A stretch of DNA of 64,000 nucleotides from Rhodococcus sp. NBC_00297 (GTDB lineage: Bacteria > Actinomycetota > Actinomycetes > Mycobacteriales > Mycobacteriaceae): contig NZ_CP108041.1 of NCBI RefSeq assembly GCF_036173065.1, forward strand, positions 2,421,001-2,485,000, written 5' to 3'. Positions 1 through 7,450 of the stretch are shown here, piece by piece. Numbering within the stretch: position 1 is the first letter of the stretch; every line of letters starts with the position of its first letter. The position numbers and the translations under genes were made by a program. The notes below the pieces were generated by a model, which was given only the letters and a program-made list of their open reading frames with translations, did not search any database and was not told where the DNA came from.

Positions 1-2442
1 ATGGTCTACGACGCCATCCTCGATCTGTACGGCCGCGGCGACCCCGCCGACCCGGTCACCGTCTCCGCGGAGCTCGAACGGCGCGGTGAGCTCAAGCGCA
101 TCGGCGGCCCGCCCTACCTCGTCACGCTGACGCAGACGGTCCCCACGGCGGCCAACGCGTCGTTCTACGCCGAGATCGTCGTCGAGAAGGCGATCCTGCG
201 TCGCCTCGTCGAGGCCGGTACGCGCATCGTCCAGTTCGGCTACGCGGGCGCGGACGGTCAGGACGTGTCCGAAGTCGTCGACCGGGCTCAGGCCGAGGTG
301 TACGAGGTCACCGAGCGGCGTACCGCGGAGGACTTCGTCCAGCTCGAGGAACTGCTGCAGCCCACGATGGACGAGATCGACTCCATCGCCAGCCGCGGCG
401 GCATGTCGAACGGTGTCCCCACCGGCTTCACCGAGCTCGACGAGGTGACCAACGGTCTGCATCCGGGCCAGATGATCATCGTCGCGGCGAGGCCTGGTGT
501 GGGCAAGGCGCTCGCCCTCGACACGCCGTTGGCGACGCCCACTGGGTGGACGACGATGGGTGAAGTCGAGGTCGGGGACCATCTCATCGATGCGTCCGGA
601 TCTGCGACTCGGGTCGTCGCTGCGACCGACGTGATGGTCGGTAGGCCGTGTTACGAGGTCGAGTTCTCCGACGGCACGGTCATCGTGGCCGACGCGGAGC
701 ATCAGTGGCTCACGGATACCCGCGCATCGCGAAAGTCGGCGCAGGCTGCGGCTGCTCGATACAACAGGACCAAGAACCAAGGAACGTTCGCCGAGGTGCG
801 AACCACCGAGCAGATCGCCGGTTCGGTCAGGTGCGCGACCAAGGACGCTCGACTGAATCACTCGGTGACCAACGCGAAGCCGATCCAGCGTCCGGACGCG
901 GTCCTTTCCGTCCCTCCCTACACGCTGGGCGCGTGGTTGGGGGACGGCACCAGCGCTTGCGCGCAGATCACCTCCGACGATCCCGAGATCATTGCTCGGA
1001 TCGAAGGTGAGGGGTTGGTGGCCGTTCGATCCGCAGCAGCTGAGTTGCGATACTCGATTCAGCTTCCCGCACCCGAACCTGTACCGGCCAAGTTCTGTAC
1101 GGTGTGCGGAAAACGCTTCGTGCCGTTCTCTTCTCAGGTGCGTACCTGCGGCCGTTCATGCGGTGGCCGGGCTCGTTTCCAGGATGACGTGGTGGATCAG
1201 CCGCTGTGCCCGCTCTGCGGTGAGCTGTGCACCGGACTTCGGATGTGCCAGAAGTGCCGAAACGCCACGGGGACGGTGCAAGCTCGCCTTCGAACACTCG
1301 GTGTGTTGAACAACAAGCACATTCCCATGGAGTACCTCAGGTCGTCGGAGTCGCAGCGGCGAGCTGTACTCGCCGGCCTGCTGGACACCGACGGGACCGT
1401 CACGGCAGGCGGATCCGCGCAGTTCAGTGTCACCAATGAGCGACTGGCACTCGACGTCGAGGAACTCATCGTCAGTCTGGGGTACCGAGTACATCGATCG
1501 ACGAAGAGGGTGGCAGGACGCACCGAGGCGTCGTCGACGGCGTTCACACTCACCTTCTCGACCGATGACGTGGTCTTCGGTCTGCATCGAAAGCAGTTGC
1601 TCCACAAAGAGCGTCGTGCCTCGTCGAATGTGTCCAGGTCTTCGAGTCGCTTCATCGTCGACGTTCGTCGCGTCGACTCGGTGCCGGTCAGATGTGTCGA
1701 GGTCGATAACACGGACCACCTCTATCTCGCCGGTCGTTCGATGGTGCCGACACACAACTCCACTCTCGGAATGGATTTCATGCGCTCGTGCTCCATCAAG
1801 CACGGCATGGCCAGCGTCATGTTCTCGCTCGAGATGAGCCGCACCGAGATCGTCATGCGTCTCCTCTCCGCCGAGGCCAAGATCAAGCTCGGCGACATGC
1901 GCTCGGGAAAGATGACGGACGACGACTGGACCCGCCTCGCCCGCAGGATGAGCGAGATCAGCGAGGCACCACTCTTCGTCGACGACTCCCCCAACCTCAC
2001 CATGATGGAGATCCGCGCCAAGGCGCGGCGACTCAAGCAGCGACACGATCTCAAGCTCATCGTCATCGACTACCTGCAGCTGATGTCGTCCGGCAAGAAG
2101 GTGGAGTCGCGTCAGCAGGAGGTCTCGGACTTCTCGCGATCGCTGAAGCTGTTGGCCAAGGAGCTCATGGTTCCGGTGGTCGCCATCTGTCAGCTCAACC
2201 GTGGTCCCGAGCAGCGCACGGACAAGAAGCCGATGGTCTCCGACCTGCGTGAGTCCGGCTCGCTCGAGCAGGACGCCGACATGGTCATCCTGCTCTACCG
2301 TCCGGATGCGACCGAGCGCGACGATCCCCGCGGCGGCGAAGCCGACCTGATCCTCGGCAAGCACCGCAACGGACCCACGGCCACCATCACGGTGGCGCAC
2401 CAGTTGCACCTGTCGCGCTTCGTCGACATGGCGCGCGGCTAG
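1..2442 (+). CDS. dnaB: Replicative DNA helicase DnaB, 5'-truncated, with intein
   Basis: This is the hexameric helicase that unwinds DNA ahead of the replication fork. The frame is open from base 1. The ATG there is probably an internal Met, because family members have roughly 60-70 more N-terminal residues, so the gene is cut by the window edge. Residues 1-169 are the N-terminal domain, linker and start of the RecA-like core, ending in the P-loop RPGVGK. The P-loop is broken by an intein (residues 170-586) and resumes at Ser587-Thr588. The Walker B stretch LIVIDYLQL has Asp690, followed by the helicase motif QLNRGPEQR. Without the intein the visible helicase is 396 residues. Splicing is needed to rebuild the GK-S/T nucleotide site. 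The assignment is secure; the true start lies outside the window. Confidence 0.97.
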   Translation: MVYDAILDLYGRGDPADPVTVSAELERRGELKRIGGPPYLVTLTQTVPTAANASFYAEIVVEKAILRRLVEAGTRIVQFGYAGADGQDVSEVVDRAQAEVYEVTERRTAEDFVQLEELLQPTMDEIDSIASRGGMSNGVPTGFTELDEVTNGLHPGQMIIVAARPGVGKALALDTPLATPTGWTTMGEVEVGDHLIDASGSATRVVAATDVMVGRPCYEVEFSDGTVIVADAEHQWLTDTRASRKSAQAAAARYNRTKNQGTFAEVRTTEQIAGSVRCATKDARLNHSVTNAKPIQRPDAVLSVPPYTLGAWLGDGTSACAQITSDDPEIIARIEGEGLVAVRSAAAELRYSIQLPAPEPVPAKFCTVCGKRFVPFSSQVRTCGRSCGGRARFQDDVVDQPLCPLCGELCTGLRMCQKCRNATGTVQARLRTLGVLNNKHIPMEYLRSSESQRRAVLAGLLDTDGTVTAGGSAQFSVTNERLALDVEELIVSLGYRVHRSTKRVAGRTEASSTAFTLTFSTDDVVFGLHRKQLLHKERRASSNVSRSSSRFIVDVRRVDSVPVRCVEVDNTDHLYLAGRSMVPTHNSTLGMDFMRSCSIKHGMASVMFSLEMSRTEIVMRLLSAEAKIKLGDMRSGKMTDDDWTRLARRMSEISEAPLFVDDSPNLTMMEIRAKARRLKQRHDLKLIVIDYLQLMSSGKKVESRQQEVSDFSRSLKLLAKELMVPVVAICQLNRGPEQRTDKKPMVSDLRESGSLEQDADMVILLYRPDATERDDPRGGEADLILGKHRNGPTATITVAHQLHLSRFVDMARG
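508..1758 (+). other. Class 3 intein with LAGLIDADG homing endonuclease in the DnaB P-loop
   Basis: This in-frame protein-splicing element covers residues 170-586 of the dnaB reading frame, 417 residues. It starts with Ala170 rather than Cys or Ser and ends THN (Thr584-His585-Asn586) before Ser587. Block B has His234 and Trp236, and block F has Cys565 (RCVEVDN). Ala1 with Trp(B:12), Cys(F:4) and Thr(G:5) is the signature of class 3 inteins, which use the block F Cys as first nucleophile. The middle carries two endonuclease motifs: LGAWLGDG at 309-316 with Asp315, and LAGLLDTDG at 457-465 with Asp462. Between them sit Cys pairs at 366/369, 383/387, 403/406 and 416/419. Codon use is visibly less G/C-biased than in the flanking exteins, which fits later acquisition. 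Both motif acids are present, so the endonuclease may be active. Confidence 0.93.
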
Positions 2443-2448
2443 TCCGCC

Positions 2449-2484
2449 GAGGCCGGCTGGGAGATCGAGGCCGGCTGGGAGATC
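2449..2484. repeat. Two exact 18-bp tandem copies after dnaB
   Basis: An 18-bp unit starting gaggccggctgg is present twice in tandem (2449-2466 and 2467-2484) in the short gap between the convergent dnaB and yceI-type genes. It has no coding role that I can see and is probably a slippage duplication. Confidence 0.7.
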
Positions 2485-2493
2485 GGGGCAGGG

Positions 2494-3036
2494 CTACGAG
2501 ATGGAGGCTGAGAAGGACACGTCGACGTGGTCGACGACCTTCATCGATCCGAGCAGCTGGGAGTAGGGCTTCACGCCGAAGTCCGTCTGCGTCACCACCG
2601 CGTCGAAGGCGACGTGCGTCGTCCCGTCGGAGGTGGAGACCGAAAGGTCGACGGTGTGCTCGCGTGTCACGCCGTGGATCGTCAGCGTGCCGTCGAGACG
2701 GTAGCCGTCCTTCGTCGATTCGACGGTGGTCGCGTCGTAGCGGATCTCGGGATGGTCCGACGCGTCCAGCGTGCCGAGGGCGTTGGACCGCGCGAGCAAC
2801 TTCTCGGGGCCGAACATCGGTGTGACGCCGCCCTCGCCACTGACGACCTCCATGGAGTCGACGCGCACCCGAACCGTGACGGCCGTCGGAGCGCCGTCCG
2901 ACTCGTCGACGGTGACGCTCCAGTCGCGGAACGCGATGGTCAGCCGGTGCCCCATCTTCGACGCTCGACCGGTCACCCCGGTGTGGACGTTCAGCGTGCC
3001 GTCCGCCGCGGTCAGGGTCCTGCTCGAGGTGGTCAT
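2494..3036 (-). CDS. YceI family protein
   Basis: This 180-residue protein has the YceI lipocalin-like fold, a beta barrel that in relatives binds isoprenoid or other amphiphilic ligands. Typical features are the opening TLTAADGTLNVHTGVTGRASKMGHRLTI-like segment, the alternating beta strands, FDAVVTQTDFGVKPYS near the end, and a final strand VDVSFSASIS. No signal peptide is seen, so this copy is probably cytoplasmic. I chose the ATG at 3036 over an upstream in-frame start at 3087, which would overlap the divergent neighbour. A TACAGT -10 box lies 6 nt before this ATG, suggesting a leaderless transcript. The physiological ligand is unknown. Confidence 0.88.
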   Translation of the reverse strand: MTTSSRTLTAADGTLNVHTGVTGRASKMGHRLTIAFRDWSVTVDESDGAPTAVTVRVRVDSMEVVSGEGGVTPMFGPEKLLARSNALGTLDASDHPEIRYDATTVESTKDGYRLDGTLTIHGVTREHTVDLSVSTSDGTTHVAFDAVVTQTDFGVKPYSQLLGSMKVVDHVDVSFSASIS

Positions 3037-3071
3037 CACCCGACTGTATCCGCGCTGCTGGGGCAGAATGC

Positions 3072-3785
3072 GTGGCCGTGACCACACATGGCTTCTCGGA
3101 CTACGTCGCGCATCCCCGCCACGGGCCGCTACCGATGATCCTGCTGGCCGTCACGGTCGTCACCGGTGCGATCGACGCGCTCAGCCTGCTGGCTCTCGGT
3201 CGAGTGTTCGTGGCCAACATGACGGGCAACGTCGTGTTCATCGGTTTCGCACTGGGCGGGGCGCCCGGTTTCTCGTTGTGGGGCTCGGTGCTCGCCCTGG
3301 TCGGATTCCTGGTGGGCGCGATGGTCGGTGGAACACTGATCGTGCGAGCCGGTGGTCGACGAGATCATCTGCTGCGCAACGCACTCGTGGTCGAGTTCGT
3401 CCTCGCGCTCACGTCGCTGATCGCTGCGATTCTCATGGTGGACGGTCCCGGCCGCGGATACGTCATCGTCGTGCTGCTCGCGCTGGGCCTGGGGCTGCAG
3501 AATGCGGCGGTGCGGCATCTCGCCGTCCCGGACATGACCACCACCGTGCTGACAATGGCCCTCACCGGCATCGGGTCCGATCTCCGGAAACGGGACGGGG
3601 CGGCTGTACTGCGTCGGCTCTCCTCCGTCGTCGCCATGTTCCTCGGTGCGATCCTGGGCACCGTGGTGGTGTTGCATTCGGGTGTGGTGGCGACGCTGGT
3701 GCTCGTGGCCGCGCTGTTCGCGGCGATCCTCGTGGTCGTGTGGGCGGTGGGGCGCCGCGAGCGACCATGGCAGGTCGCCGCCTGA
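3072..3785 (+). CDS. DUF1275 (YoaK) family membrane protein
   Basis: A 237-residue integral membrane protein with about six hydrophobic segments. The family-typical first segment reads TVVTGAIDALSLLALGRVFVANMTGNVVF, and a later helix contains GLGLQNAAVRHLAVPDMTTTVLT, as in DUF1275/YoaK proteins. The function of the family is not established; a transport role is only suspected. Start: GTG 3072, with GTG 3078 two codons later equally possible. It is divergent from the YceI gene by 35 bp and its stop almost touches that of the convergent cyclase gene. Confidence 0.88.
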   Translation: MAVTTHGFSDYVAHPRHGPLPMILLAVTVVTGAIDALSLLALGRVFVANMTGNVVFIGFALGGAPGFSLWGSVLALVGFLVGAMVGGTLIVRAGGRRDHLLRNALVVEFVLALTSLIAAILMVDGPGRGYVIVVLLALGLGLQNAAVRHLAVPDMTTTVLTMALTGIGSDLRKRDGAAVLRRLSSVVAMFLGAILGTVVVLHSGVVATLVLVAALFAAILVVVWAVGRRERPWQVAA

Positions 3786-3789
3786 CGTA

Positions 3790-3807
3790 GGTCAGTCGAG
3801 GCTGACC
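3790..3807. terminator. Hairpin at convergent gene ends
   Basis: GGTCAG (3790-3795) and CTGACC (3802-3807) form a 6-bp stem with a 6-nt loop directly at the two converging stop codons. There is no T-run. It may act as a weak bidirectional terminator. Confidence 0.35.
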
Positions 3808-5222
3808 GCGACCACCGTGTTCCGGCCGCGTCGCTTCGCGTCGTACAGCGCATGATCCGCGGACACGAGCAGCGGCGAGACGGACTGCGGGGCGTAGCTC
3901 GTCCAGGCCAACCCTATGCTCACCGTCGCCGTGCGCGACGAGAGTACGTGCAGCCGTTCGTGATCGCGGCGGATCGAGTCGGCGATGGAGGCGGCGTCCT
4001 CCTGATCCGCGTGCGGGAGGAGGATTGCGAACTCCTCACCGCCCATGCGCCCGGCGATCGCGTCGTCCGGTAGGGCACCGAGGATGCAGGCGGCGCTGCG
4101 GACCAACGCGATGTCGCCCACGGCGTGGCCGAGCGTGTCGTTGATGGACTTGAAGTGGTCGAGGTCGAGCATGAGCAGCGCGACCGGCCGCGAGTCGGTG
4201 ATGAGGGTGTCGAGGCGCTGCTGGCTCCGTCGCAGGAAGGCGGCGCGGGAGAGGACGCCGGTGAGACTGTCGTACTCGAGGGCCTCGCGGAGCTTGTTCT
4301 GCACGGCCATCCGGTCCAGCGACACGGCGGCGACCAGCAGCGGTCCGAGTGCGACCAACGCGACGGACAGCACCGCGGAGGCGCCGTCCTGGCCGTCCGC
4401 GCCCAGCAACCCACCGGTCTGGAGTTCCCCGCGTCCGAGGAAGAGCAGCGTCCATGCGGACCACAGTGCGGTGAGCAACGCGGTGCCGAAGATGGGGATG
4501 CGGGTGGCGCACCAGAGCAGTGCGGGCAGCGGCAGCGCGAGCAGCAACGGGCCCTGGACGATGAGACCGGCCAGCATCAGCAGGACGGTCAACGCGATCG
4601 GTGCCGTCTCACCCGTGATCAGGCGTCGGAGCGAGGCGGGGCCGGTCCGTCGGCGCGGCGTCGACGCGCGGAAGGACAGTAGGACGGGGACGATCAGTAG
4701 GTAGCTCGTGAGCTCGGATCCGAACCAGCTCAGAGCCTCGACGGCGGGTGCGTGCGGTCCCAGCCGGCTGCTCGAGAGGGTGGCGACGGTCGTCGACAGG
4801 AGGGCGGCGACAACGATGCCGAGGCACATTCTGGCGAAGTCCGCGGATCCCGCGAGGGTCATCGGCTCGGGGTGCCGCCGCCGGATCACCAGCGTGCCTC
4901 CGAGGACCCCGACGATGTTCGCGACATTGAACGCGACCGCAGCGTAGACGTCGGTACCCGAGACGAGGTCCGCGGTGACGAGGGCGAGCAGCGCTGCGAC
5001 GGCCGCCGGCGCGGTGAAGGTGCGGGGCCAGCGCACGAAGACGCTCAGCGCCACCGCGTTGGCCACCCACACCGAGGCAAGAAGTCCCGGTGGCCGCGAA
5101 TGGATTCCGATGATTGCCGCGATGAAGACGGCGGCGGTCAGGAGGGCGACGTCGGTCGCGGCGCGCGCGGCCGGACTGCGCATGTCCGGCTCGGCTGTCG
5201 CAGGCAAGGTCGTCCTTCGCAT
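3792..5222 (-). CDS. MASE1-like membrane diguanylate cyclase
   Basis: A 476-residue protein that should make cyclic di-GMP from two GTP. The N-terminal 300 or so residues form a multi-helix membrane sensor resembling MASE1 (LLTAAVFIAAIIGIHSRPPGLLASVWVANAVALSVFVRW and repeated helices). The C-terminal catalytic domain has DSLTGVLSRAAFL, LDLDHFKSINDTLGHAVGD and the active-site signature GGEEF at 394-398, the normal GGDEF/GGEEF form. I see no RxxD inhibitory site in the expected place just upstream, so product inhibition may be absent. ATG 5222 has a good ribosome site (AGGGGG, 9 nt spacing). The signal sensed is unknown. A second c-di-GMP protein lies at 56931-59186. Confidence 0.92.
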   Translation of the reverse strand: MRRTTLPATAEPDMRSPAARAATDVALLTAAVFIAAIIGIHSRPPGLLASVWVANAVALSVFVRWPRTFTAPAAVAALLALVTADLVSGTDVYAAVAFNVANIVGVLGGTLVIRRRHPEPMTLAGSADFARMCLGIVVAALLSTTVATLSSSRLGPHAPAVEALSWFGSELTSYLLIVPVLLSFRASTPRRRTGPASLRRLITGETAPIALTVLLMLAGLIVQGPLLLALPLPALLWCATRIPIFGTALLTALWSAWTLLFLGRGELQTGGLLGADGQDGASAVLSVALVALGPLLVAAVSLDRMAVQNKLREALEYDSLTGVLSRAAFLRRSQQRLDTLITDSRPVALLMLDLDHFKSINDTLGHAVGDIALVRSAACILGALPDDAIAGRMGGEEFAILLPHADQEDAASIADSIRRDHERLHVLSSRTATVSIGLAWTSYAPQSVSPLLVSADHALYDAKRRGRNTVVAVSLD

Positions 5223-5449
5223 GGACGGGAACCCCCTGTGACATCTCAGTCGTCCCCAACGGCTTCGTTGTTATCGAGTGCAGTATCTACTACCGCAACC
5301 GCACGTGGCGACCGATGCGACAGACTGCTCACTCGCGCTGAGGCGCCGCGCTCGCCCACGTCTCCGGTTCCGGTACGGGGACCGATATTCAGTCCACTGC
5401 CGGTCGGTGGACTGGACTCGAGCAGCGGACGGGCGGACAGACTCGAGAC

Positions 5450-6145
5450 ATGAACGCCCGCGACCTCGCACTCCGGACCACCCTGCTCGTGGGTGGCCTC
5501 ACGCTCTACGGCACGTCGATGGCCATGATGATCACCGGTGGTCTCGGGCTCAACCCGTGGGACGGGTTCCACCAGGGGCTGGCCGCACGGCTCCCGATCA
5601 GTTTCGGGGCGATCACGGCGGTGACGGGCGTGATGGTGCTGCTGCTGTGGATCCCGTTGCGTCAGCGGCCGGGCATCGGAACCGTCGCGAACATCGTCAT
5701 CATCGCGGTGAGCGTCGACCTCGCGCTGGACTGGCTGCCCGAAGTCGCCTCGATCCCGTCACGCGCAGCGCTGCTCACCGGAGGAGTCGTGCTCAACGGT
5801 CTCGCCACGGCGGCCTACATCTCGGCCGGCCTGGGCGCGGGTCCGCGCGACGGCCTGATGACAGGACTCGTCGCGCGGAGCGGACTGTCCGTGCGCCTGG
5901 TGCGCACGGCCATCGAACTCGCGGTGCTGGGAACCGGATGGCTCCTCGGCGGCACGGCCGGTGTGGGGACGGTGCTGTACGCGCTCGCGATCGGCCCGCT
6001 GGTGCACTTCTTCCTCGGCGTGATGCCCCAGAAGTTCACGGCCCAGAAGTTCACGGCCCGGAAGTGCACGGTGCGAGCAGGAGGAGATCACTCCTCGGTG
6101 GAGAGCTCCGAACCGGCCGACAGGATCCCGACCGAGACACCGTAG
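5450..6145 (+). CDS. YczE/YyaS/YitT-type membrane protein
   Basis: A 231-residue membrane protein with five or so helices, including GGLTLYGTSMAMMITGGLGLNPWDGFHQGLA and its internal echo GVVLNGLATAAYISAGLGAGPRDGLMTGL. These mark the two-fold repeated YczE-like family. Its role is unknown. The last 35 residues are hydrophilic and contain a small duplicated motif (QKFTA-QKFTA-RKCTV). The gene overlaps the convergent 6088-6480 gene by 58 bp, so this odd tail may be a secondary extension past an ancestral stop. The ATG at 5450 lacks a strong ribosome site. The 227-bp gap before it (5223-5449) holds the divergent promoters; I see nothing else there. Confidence 0.85.
   Translation: MNARDLALRTTLLVGGLTLYGTSMAMMITGGLGLNPWDGFHQGLAARLPISFGAITAVTGVMVLLLWIPLRQRPGIGTVANIVIIAVSVDLALDWLPEVASIPSRAALLTGGVVLNGLATAAYISAGLGAGPRDGLMTGLVARSGLSVRLVRTAIELAVLGTGWLLGGTAGVGTVLYALAIGPLVHFFLGVMPQKFTAQKFTARKCTVRAGGDHSSVESSEPADRIPTETP
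6029..6073. repeat. 15-bp coding tandem repeat
   Basis: Two exact 15-bp copies (6029-6043, 6044-6058) and a third diverged copy (6059-6073) encode QKFTA, QKFTA and RKCTV at the C-terminus of the YczE-type protein. The length keeps the reading frame. Confidence 0.75.
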
Positions 6146-6480
6146 GGAAGGAAGCGGACCTTGCGATTCGGATCCACGTTGTCCCGGTGGGCACGCAGAG
6201 CATCGAGTTCGGTCGCGAAGACCTGATCGACGCTCGCCGACCCGTCGGAGTCGACGGAGTAGACGGCCCACACCCCGTCGCCCTTCTGACCCGTGGTCTC
6301 CGGCTCCGGGGTGGACTTGGTCGCGGCGGGCGTGAACATGCCGACCCACGGAGCGCCTCCGCCCGATTGATCGGCCATCTTCATGGCCTGGCCCAGCATG
6401 TCCCGCAGGCCCTCGCCCGCTTCGCGAGCGACGCGCTCGAAGTCCTCGGGATCGAAACCGAACTGTCCTTTACCGCTCAT
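6088..6480 (-). CDS. Small conserved hypothetical protein
   Basis: A 130-residue soluble protein. The N-terminus (MSGKGQFGFDPEDFERVAREAGEGLRDMLGQAM) is an amphipathic, acidic helix. A central Gly/Pro-rich linker follows, and the C-terminal 60 residues (VWAVYSVDSDGSASVDQVFATELDALRAHRDNVDPNRKVRFLPYGVSVG) look like a small compact domain. I recognise it only as a protein common in Rhodococcus-like actinobacteria, with no known function. Its 3' end overlaps the convergent YczE gene by 58 bp. GCGAGG upstream of ATG 6480 can serve as ribosome site. Confidence 0.75.
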   Translation of the reverse strand: MSGKGQFGFDPEDFERVAREAGEGLRDMLGQAMKMADQSGGGAPWVGMFTPAATKSTPEPETTGQKGDGVWAVYSVDSDGSASVDQVFATELDALRAHRDNVDPNRKVRFLPYGVSVGILSAGSELSTEE

Positions 6481-6615
6481 GGTGTACCTCGCAGAGTGTG
6501 GTGTGACGGGCTTTACTCCCCCAACGACCGGTGAGCTTCATCCGTTCCCGGGTCAGTACGGCTCGGACGGGTACACCATGACGGCAAGTATCCCTCGACG
6601 AACGGACATCACCGC

Positions 6616-7317
6616 ATGACGAAGCTTCTGTACGTGGTCACCGGATCGGATCACTGGACGCTGAAGGACGGAACCGCGCACCCCACCGGGTACTGGGCGG
6701 AGGAGCTCGTCGAGTCGCACCGGACCTTCACCGAGGCCGGCTGGGACATCGTCGTCGCGACGCCCGGTGGTGTGACCCCGACCGTCGACGAGGGATCGCT
6801 GGCCGTCGAGGCGAACGGCGGCGACGAGGCCAAGGTCGCCGACCTGAAGTCGTACCTGGAGTCGGTGAAGGACGTGCTCGCGTCACCCGCGCGCCTCGAG
6901 GACCAGACGGCGTCGTCCTTCGACGCGATCTTCGTCCCCGGTGGCCACGGTCCGATGGAAGACCTCGCGGTGTCGGACGACTTCGGCGCCCTGGTCACCG
7001 AGTTCCTCGACTCGGGCAAGATCGTGTCGGCCGTGTGCCACGCACCCGCCGCGCTGCTGTCGGCGAAGCGCGACGACGGCAGCTGGCCCTTCTCCGGCTA
7101 CCAGCTCACGGGCTTCACCAACCAGGAGGAGGAGCAGGCCGGACTGGCCGACAAGGCGCCCTGGCTGCTCGAGACCCGTCTGCGCGACGGTGGAGCGAGC
7201 TTCTCGGCGGCGGATGCCTGGTCGCCCCACGTCATCGTCGACCGCACCGTCTACACCGGCCAGAACCCGGCATCGACCAAGGCATTGGCGGATCGTCTCG
7301 TCTCTGCTCTGAGCTGA
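6616..7317 (+). CDS. DJ-1/PfpI family (Hsp31-like) protein
   Basis: A 233-residue class I glutamine-amidotransferase-like protein of the DJ-1/PfpI superfamily. It starts with TKLLYVVTGSDHWTLKDGTAHPTGYWAEEL, the pattern of Hsp31-like proteins. It has the PGGHGPMEDL turn and the nucleophile elbow SAVCHAPAALL with Cys141 and His142. Relatives act as glyoxalase III, deglycase or chaperone; which applies here cannot be told from sequence. It stands alone between the small conserved gene and the convergent end of the nuo operon, and shares the palindrome at 7367-7426 as a possible terminator. Confidence 0.88.
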   Translation: MTKLLYVVTGSDHWTLKDGTAHPTGYWAEELVESHRTFTEAGWDIVVATPGGVTPTVDEGSLAVEANGGDEAKVADLKSYLESVKDVLASPARLEDQTASSFDAIFVPGGHGPMEDLAVSDDFGALVTEFLDSGKIVSAVCHAPAALLSAKRDDGSWPFSGYQLTGFTNQEEEQAGLADKAPWLLETRLRDGGASFSAADAWSPHVIVDRTVYTGQNPASTKALADRLVSALS

Positions 7318-7366
7318 CGGCACCCTCGCTGACTCCCGGCGCCCGCTGACCCTCCCTGCCGCCCCC

Positions 7367-7426
7367 GCGAGTACGTCCACACTGTCGCGATTCCCCGCCG
7401 ATTCACGACGGTTCGGACGTACTCGC
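7367..7426. repeat. REP-like palindrome between pfpI and nuoN ends
   Basis: GCGAGTACGTCC (7367-7378) and GGACGTACTCGC (7415-7426) are a perfect 12-bp inverted repeat 36 bp apart. The interior is itself imperfectly symmetric, so the whole 60 bp can fold as one long hairpin. CTGACCC (7346-7352) and GGGTCAG (7448-7454) add an outer pair that includes the nuoN stop codon. Lying between two convergent genes, it may terminate both transcripts. The layout resembles dispersed extragenic palindromes, but only this one copy is in the window. Confidence 0.6.
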
Positions 7427-7450
7427 CGGGAGCGGGCGGGGGGAAGGGGG

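Noticed and set aside
1-3. ATG at base 1 as the real start of dnaB
   Set aside because: DnaB proteins have an additional 60-70 residues before this point; the gene is cut by the window edge.
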